From Circinella umbellata (Eukaryota; Mucoromycota; Mucoromycetes; Mucorales; Lichtheimiaceae): a DNA stretch of 64,000 bases. The stretch is from assembly GCA_025093555.1 (NCBI GenBank), contig JAIWNF010000075.1, positions 124,001-188,000 of the forward strand. Reading direction: 5' to 3'. The notes beneath the pieces were generated by a model. It worked only from the letters and a program-made list of their open reading frames with translations. It did not search any database and was not told where the DNA came from. Positions 59,359 through 64,000 of this stretch are shown here, piece by piece; within the stretch, counting starts at the first letter, position 1, and every line of letters starts with the position of its first letter. Position numbers and translations under genes: made by a program.

Positions 59359-62300
59359 TTATTGGGGAGAAGAATCAAGTAAGAGGTTCTGTGAGGCCTC
59401 AAGAAGAAGTATACCAGTGGGAGGTTCTGGATCAAAGGGAGTGTTGGATGTGATTTCGTCAATGCGAAGAAGAAGAGAGAGAAGAGCCGGCCAAAGTCAT
59501 TGCCATTTGCCGAGTTTAGCCTTGACTTTGTTGGGCAATAAATTCAGAGTGGCATCAATAGCATCAACACCAGGTGGGGGATTTGGGGTAATTGAAGAAA
59601 GTGACCATCGAAATGAACGAAGTTGTTCAGATACAAGTGGACAAATAGCGAAATGATCCCGATTAGCCCGAAGACTACCACACTGGCAAGTACTGACGGA
59701 GTAGGAGGCAACCAAGCAAGACGCCATTTAACCAGTCTATGACGTTCCTTTTTAGTGCACGGCAACAAGAGAGTTGGATCCCATATAGGTTTATGTAAAC
59801 TTCGTTTAATCGTGATATTTTTATCAGGACTGTTAACTTGTTTATCAATAATACTTTGCATATGCTGCCTGATAGCTTCATTGAGCGGCTTTCGAGGTGG
59901 ATCAGATCCAGTAGCAAGTTGTTTGACCAAATTCCAGATTACATTGCGACGTAAGACTGGCCAACGCGCTTCATTCCATGAATTTGCTAGCTGCGGGACA
60001 ATACAAGTAACAAGGGTGCTCTTCAGAAGTGTGCGTGCACAAAGAATAAATTTGGTTTGTAAAATAAAAACAAGGGTATGCGTGTTTGGCATCGCAGAAA
60101 GATGGGATAAAGTAAGGGTACCAATTGCTTTTTCAAGAGGGTTACGGCAGATACACATTCTTAAGCATTGCTTTTGAATATCATCAAGTACTTTTCTTTG
60201 AATAGCGTTAAGAAAAGAAATAGCAAGTCCATATTCAATAATTGGGCGAACAAAAATCTTATATGCACGAAGAGAAGAAAGAAGGCCAAAACCATACATA
60301 TGAACGCCAGAATCACGCAGTGATCTCATTGCTGAGATCGCCTTGCTTTTTGACTGATTCACAAGCATATCACTATCCAACCCATTAGAAGAAAAAGGTA
60401 AACCAAGGTATCTGAATGTTGAGCAGTGAGGAATTTCTGTACCGTATAATGTAAATGGCTCTGCATTTGGATTGGCATTGAGAATTTCACACTTTGTAGG
60501 GCTCCACCGATAACCAAGGAGATTGGAGTGTTGTTCCGCAGCCAAAAGCATCATGTGTACATCTCAAGCATCACCAATAATAGCAATATCATCTGCGTAC
60601 ATCAAACAATTGACAGGGATAAAAGAAAAGGGACGGTTCCCTGCTCCAACGTCATCAGGAATAAGATAAGGGTTATAAGGATCCTGCAACTCATTGATCA
60701 AAGATCGTGGAGAAGCATTAGCTGAAGAAAAAGAAAAAGGACGACGAGAGCAAAAATTGAGAGACCGTTCAGAAGGGGGAGTAGGTACACGCACTAATTG
60801 GGGATGAGAAGATACAGAACGTAATAAACGAGGTAAAGAATCAATAAAAACAGAATAAAGAAAAGGAGATAAAATACTTCCTTAGAGCACACCATGTCTT
60901 GGATATATGTCTCGGGATGCCATATTTGACAAAACTACCTTGACCATAACATCATCAAATAAATTCTGCAATAGCTTGAGCAGCGGTTCAGGTACAAATG
61001 GCTGAAGCGTATCCCATATAACAAGCCTGTTGGCAGAGTCATACGCGGCTAGGATATCAAGTAGACAGATGACGGTTGGATGCTGCTCACCATCCACTGA
61101 TCGGCTGTATGCTTGCATCAATTTATGGAGGCAGAGTGCTTGATCCAAGGTACCACGATGAGCTCGGAAGCCACCTTGTGCGATATCAAGGGTCGGCATG
61201 GTCTGCAAAAGCTTTGACATTAGACAGCGTTCTAAAATCTTGCAAAATATGGATGTCAGACTAATTGGTCTATAATTTGCTGGGTCAGTTGAAGAACCTT
61301 TATTCTTGTATATGGGCACAACTTGTGCTGTACGCCACAAGGTAGGAGTCCACGACCATCGCCAACATAAAGTAAAGAGCTTATCCAAGAGAGGAGCAAA
61401 ATTTGATGCAACAGGCTTAAGCATTTCAGCTTTAATATGATCCATTCCTGGTTTTTTGCGATTTGGTAAATCAGCAATAGCTGACTCGATGTCTATCCAA
61501 GTCCAACAGTTTTCGGTCTCTCGGGGGAAATTACTTTCAGGTGAGAGTCGAGCTGACACAGAGCCACCAAAAACACGTTCGAGATGATCGGCCATATTAT
61601 TAGTAGCTTGTTCTGCGCCCTGTGGTGATGTAAGAGTAACATTAGTGCAATTGCATAAACGGATCCGTTTTACAACTGCTGTCATCTCAGATGGATCAGC
61701 ATGTAGCTTCTGACAAAAGTCGTTCCAGGATTGCTTCCGAGCAGCTCGTACTGCTTTTTTAAAGGCTGTACATGCCATAATATAATCACGGTGAGCTGTA
61801 ATGCATTCAAGGTTATTATGAAGTCGAAGCCATCGTTTATGAAACTTTTGACGACGATCCACTAACTGCTAAAGGGTATCATTCCAAAACCATTTGTGCA
61901 TATCAGATTGAGGACGTGTTTGCCCAACACTTTTGTCCAAAGCATCATAAATAAGCTCGTTGAGTCTTGTCACATGTGCTTCTACCACATCAGCGCTCGG
62001 TTGCAAGTCATTGTCTTGTAAAGTATTTTGGATATCTTCCTTAAGAGGACCTATGGCCTCTCGAATCCTGTCAGTATAGCGTTCCAGTACTTCAGGGTCT
62101 TTGAGACGTTGAAGTCGCCAAGTACGTCGAGGGGCTGTGGCAGCCGGAAGCCGTGATAAATTCACAGGCACAAATGATAGCTCACACAAGTGGTGATCCG
62201 ACAAACCAAGGCCTGTATGGATTTTCATCCGTGGATCTAGCACATGATCTTGCATTGAAATAAAAAAATCAATGACACTCTGATAGAGGCGACCATTATT

Positions 62301-62852
62301 TTTGACAACTGAGTAGGTAGGTTCCCCAAAAGCCAATTCTGCATTCCACAAGGTTAAATCGTTTGTGCTTATCCAGGTTGACAGTGCATGGTTACGATTA
62401 TTAGTTCGAGTATCACCTGTATAACTTCCTAATCGCGAATTCAAGTCTCCAAGAAAAATAGTATATAGATCCACTGACAATGAATTATATCTTTTGGCAG
62501 CCACCATATCATCCATACCAGGTGGCAGATATAAACCATGCAAAGTATATGGGCCGACTTTCAGTGACAGTACCTCACCGTTCTGAATTGAAAGGGAATG
62601 AACCTTGTAGAGAAAATCTGGATGTATAAGAAAAGAAAGACCAAAATGTTTGAATCCCGGAGAGTCATCTCGCATAATGGCATAATTATGAAATTGTTTC
62701 CATTTACAATGTAAATTTCCATGTTTAAAGTAAGTTTCACAGAGAAAAATAATATCAATATTTGCATCCAAACAATTGTCAATAACTCCTACCAAATTAC
62801 TACGTATATTGCGGATGTTGAGAGTAGCAATCGTTATACAATCACTACTCAT
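59359..62852 (-). pseudogene. LINE ORF2: AP-endonuclease / reverse transcriptase
   Basis: Read on the minus strand from ATG 62852. Endonuclease domain: ATLNIRNIRSN, IIFLCETYFK, FLGDLNSRLG and LGLSDHHLCEL. Reverse transcriptase: VPIYKNKGSSTDPANYRPISL, LDILAAYDSANR, PRHGVL-GSILSP and the catalytic box LMYADDIAII. The C-terminal part has RLVKWRLAWLPP and a Cys cluster (TCQCGSLR). Total about 1,160 codons. Lesions: TAG 61869-61871, TAA 60882-60884 (within GVLQGS), TGA 60564-60566, one frame change near 59690 and TGA 59497-59499. Natural end TAA 59359-59361. Apart from these it is continuous, so it is a fairly young copy. Jockey/L1-like non-LTR clade by architecture. Confidence 0.88.
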
Positions 62853-64000
62853 TGATTGTTGGTTTCATTGCTGTTGCTGGAATCGTCATTTTTGGGACTT
62901 TCATCCATTTCGACGTCAGGTACAGGTGGTGGTGGTGATGGTGCAGTTGTTGTATTTGTTGTTGCTGGTGAATTTTGTTGGTGGCGATATTTAATAATAA
63001 AATCGTTCCACTATTGCTCAGGAAGCTGTAATTCCTTGGCAGCGGGTGAAGAAAAAAATCTGGCAATGCTGATACCGATTTTTGGTGGAAGGTGCAAAGA
63101 GGTTCGTTCAACTTTTTGAGCAAATAATTGTTGTGCTCTTTGTTTTCGTTCATCTTGACTGTCATTAGCAAATTTAATATCACCAATAACAGTAGGTGAA
63201 ATAGGGTCGAAGTTGGTGCGTGGTGTGATGCTTTCAGCTTTAAGCTTACTAACGAGTTCATCCTTGAAGCCGGAATGAATTAAAAAAGCAACAGTGCCTT
63301 TTGCTGGAAAATAAATATCCAAGACACGCGATTGTTGAATTTTTAATGTCGAAATCATTTTCCGGACATCATGGTAGCGGAGGTGGTGACGGCAAGGTAC
63401 ATAGACAAAGTCAAATGTAGATGGTCCATTGCTTTCTTGAAGGGCACGAATGGCGGTTGTTTTGGTGGTGGTAGGGTGATTTTTTTTATTTTATTTTTTT
63501 TATTTTTTGGTGGCAAGTTTTTGGCAGTAATTGTTGCCCAGGAATTATTATTTTTGTTGTTGGTATTGTTGGTCGTAATTACTGTAGGTTTTTGGCCTTT
63601 AGTAGTGTGGACTTGGTGGTGGTGTTGGTGTTATTTTTGGTGGGGGTCGATTTTGCTGATTTAGGTGCATGTTGTAATGCCATCAGGGAAGAATCGTTTT
63701 TTTTATTTTTATTTTTGGAGAGGCGTTATTACTGCTAGTGGTGGTGGCTGTGCGCGTCGCCGTTTTAATTTGCATAAAGGAAAAAATGCGTTCCCTCAGG
63801 GCAGCATTTTCTTCCCTCATACTTTTTAATCCCCACGCAAGTCAGCAATTGTGCTATTAAGATTAGCTACTACTGCGAGAAGGTCGGAACGGTCAGATGG
63901 ATTGGTGGATGGATGAGTTGAGGCGTTGATGGATGGTTGGATGGATGGAGGTGTTGTAACGCCAAAGTCGATGGTGGGTGGTGAGGTTGCTGATGGTGAT
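62849..64000 (-). pseudogene. LINE ORF1 (partial, continues past right edge)
   Basis: The stop TGA (62849-62851) overlaps the ORF2 start in ATGA. Upstream, the frame reads VLDIYFPAKGTVAFLIHSGF, RHHLRYHDVRKMISTL and AIRALQESNGPSTFDFVY, then low-complexity Asn/Thr/Pro sequence and a coiled coil (LNSTIADLRG, then KSMREENAALRERI). Lesions are TAG at 63011-63013, where Gln is expected, a TAA in the Gln/His-rich part, and frame changes at G- and A-runs. The N-terminal zinc region seen in the + strand copy (54.5 kb) would lie outside the window. Role in the family: RNA-binding chaperone of the retrotransposon RNP. Confidence 0.75.

Larger units (their letters stand above)
59359..64000 (-). mobile_element. 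Near-full-length LINE (non-LTR retrotransposon)
   Basis: ORF1 plus ORF2 in head-to-tail order on the minus strand, truncated only by the window edge. It lies opposite in orientation to the LINE fragments at 53.3-56.0 kb, and the MULE relic lies between them. Confidence 0.85.

Noticed and set aside
1..64000. CRISPR arrays, rRNA, prophage-like or bacterial operon signals
   Set aside because: None seen; spliced genes and retroelements show a eukaryotic nuclear region.

Overview
This window looks like nuclear DNA of an early-diverging (Mucoromycota-type) filamentous fungus. The reasons are an AT-rich background, compact genes with many short GT..AG introns (mostly about 50-190 nt), a fungal gene set (EXO1, PNGase, RidA/Mmf1, an HSF-type factor, an MDR oxidoreductase), secreted S8 proteases, and a mixed load of DIRS, LINE and MULE elements. 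The standard genetic code is consistent with every intact gene. No species is assigned. All exon structures below were read by hand from splice sites and frame; no search was run.

Layout. 1-3.5 kb: AT-rich intergenic DNA. 3.5-6.0 kb: six-exon EXO1-like nuclease (+). 6.8-7.5 kb: small helical protein of unknown function (-). 7.7-10.6 kb: twelve-exon cytoplasmic peptide:N-glycanase (-) with a complete Cys-His-Asp triad and an L-type-lectin-like C-terminal domain. 11.1-40.7 kb: a dispersed tandem array of four homologous secreted subtilases on the + strand (here SUB1-SUB4). They share exon boundaries, a protease-associated insert between His and Ser, and a beta-rich C-terminal region. SUB4 carries one in-frame TGA. 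Long AT-rich spacers separate the copies. One holds a decayed MFSD1-like transporter pseudogene, preceded by a small insertion with an 18-bp direct repeat and a poly-A tail. 41.3-46.3 kb: RidA/Mmf1 family protein, HSF-type transcription factor and zinc-less MDR oxidoreductase, all on the - strand.

47.5-64 kb is a transposon graveyard. It holds a DIRS-type tyrosine-recombinase retrotransposon with split inverted repeats, itself interrupted by a 1.1-kb insertion that contains a TIR element. Next come two LINE fragments (+), a decayed MULE transposase with a SWIM-type motif (+), and a long LINE (-) that runs off the right edge. The LINE's ORF1 and ORF2 overlap at ATGA, and its stops are of the kind made by C-to-T changes.

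Functional reading: the left 46 kb is ordinary host euchromatin in which one secreted-protease gene has been repeatedly duplicated and is still turning over (intron differences, a fresh stop codon). The most unusual host protein is the PNGase-lectin fusion. No CRISPR array, rRNA or convincing tRNA was seen.
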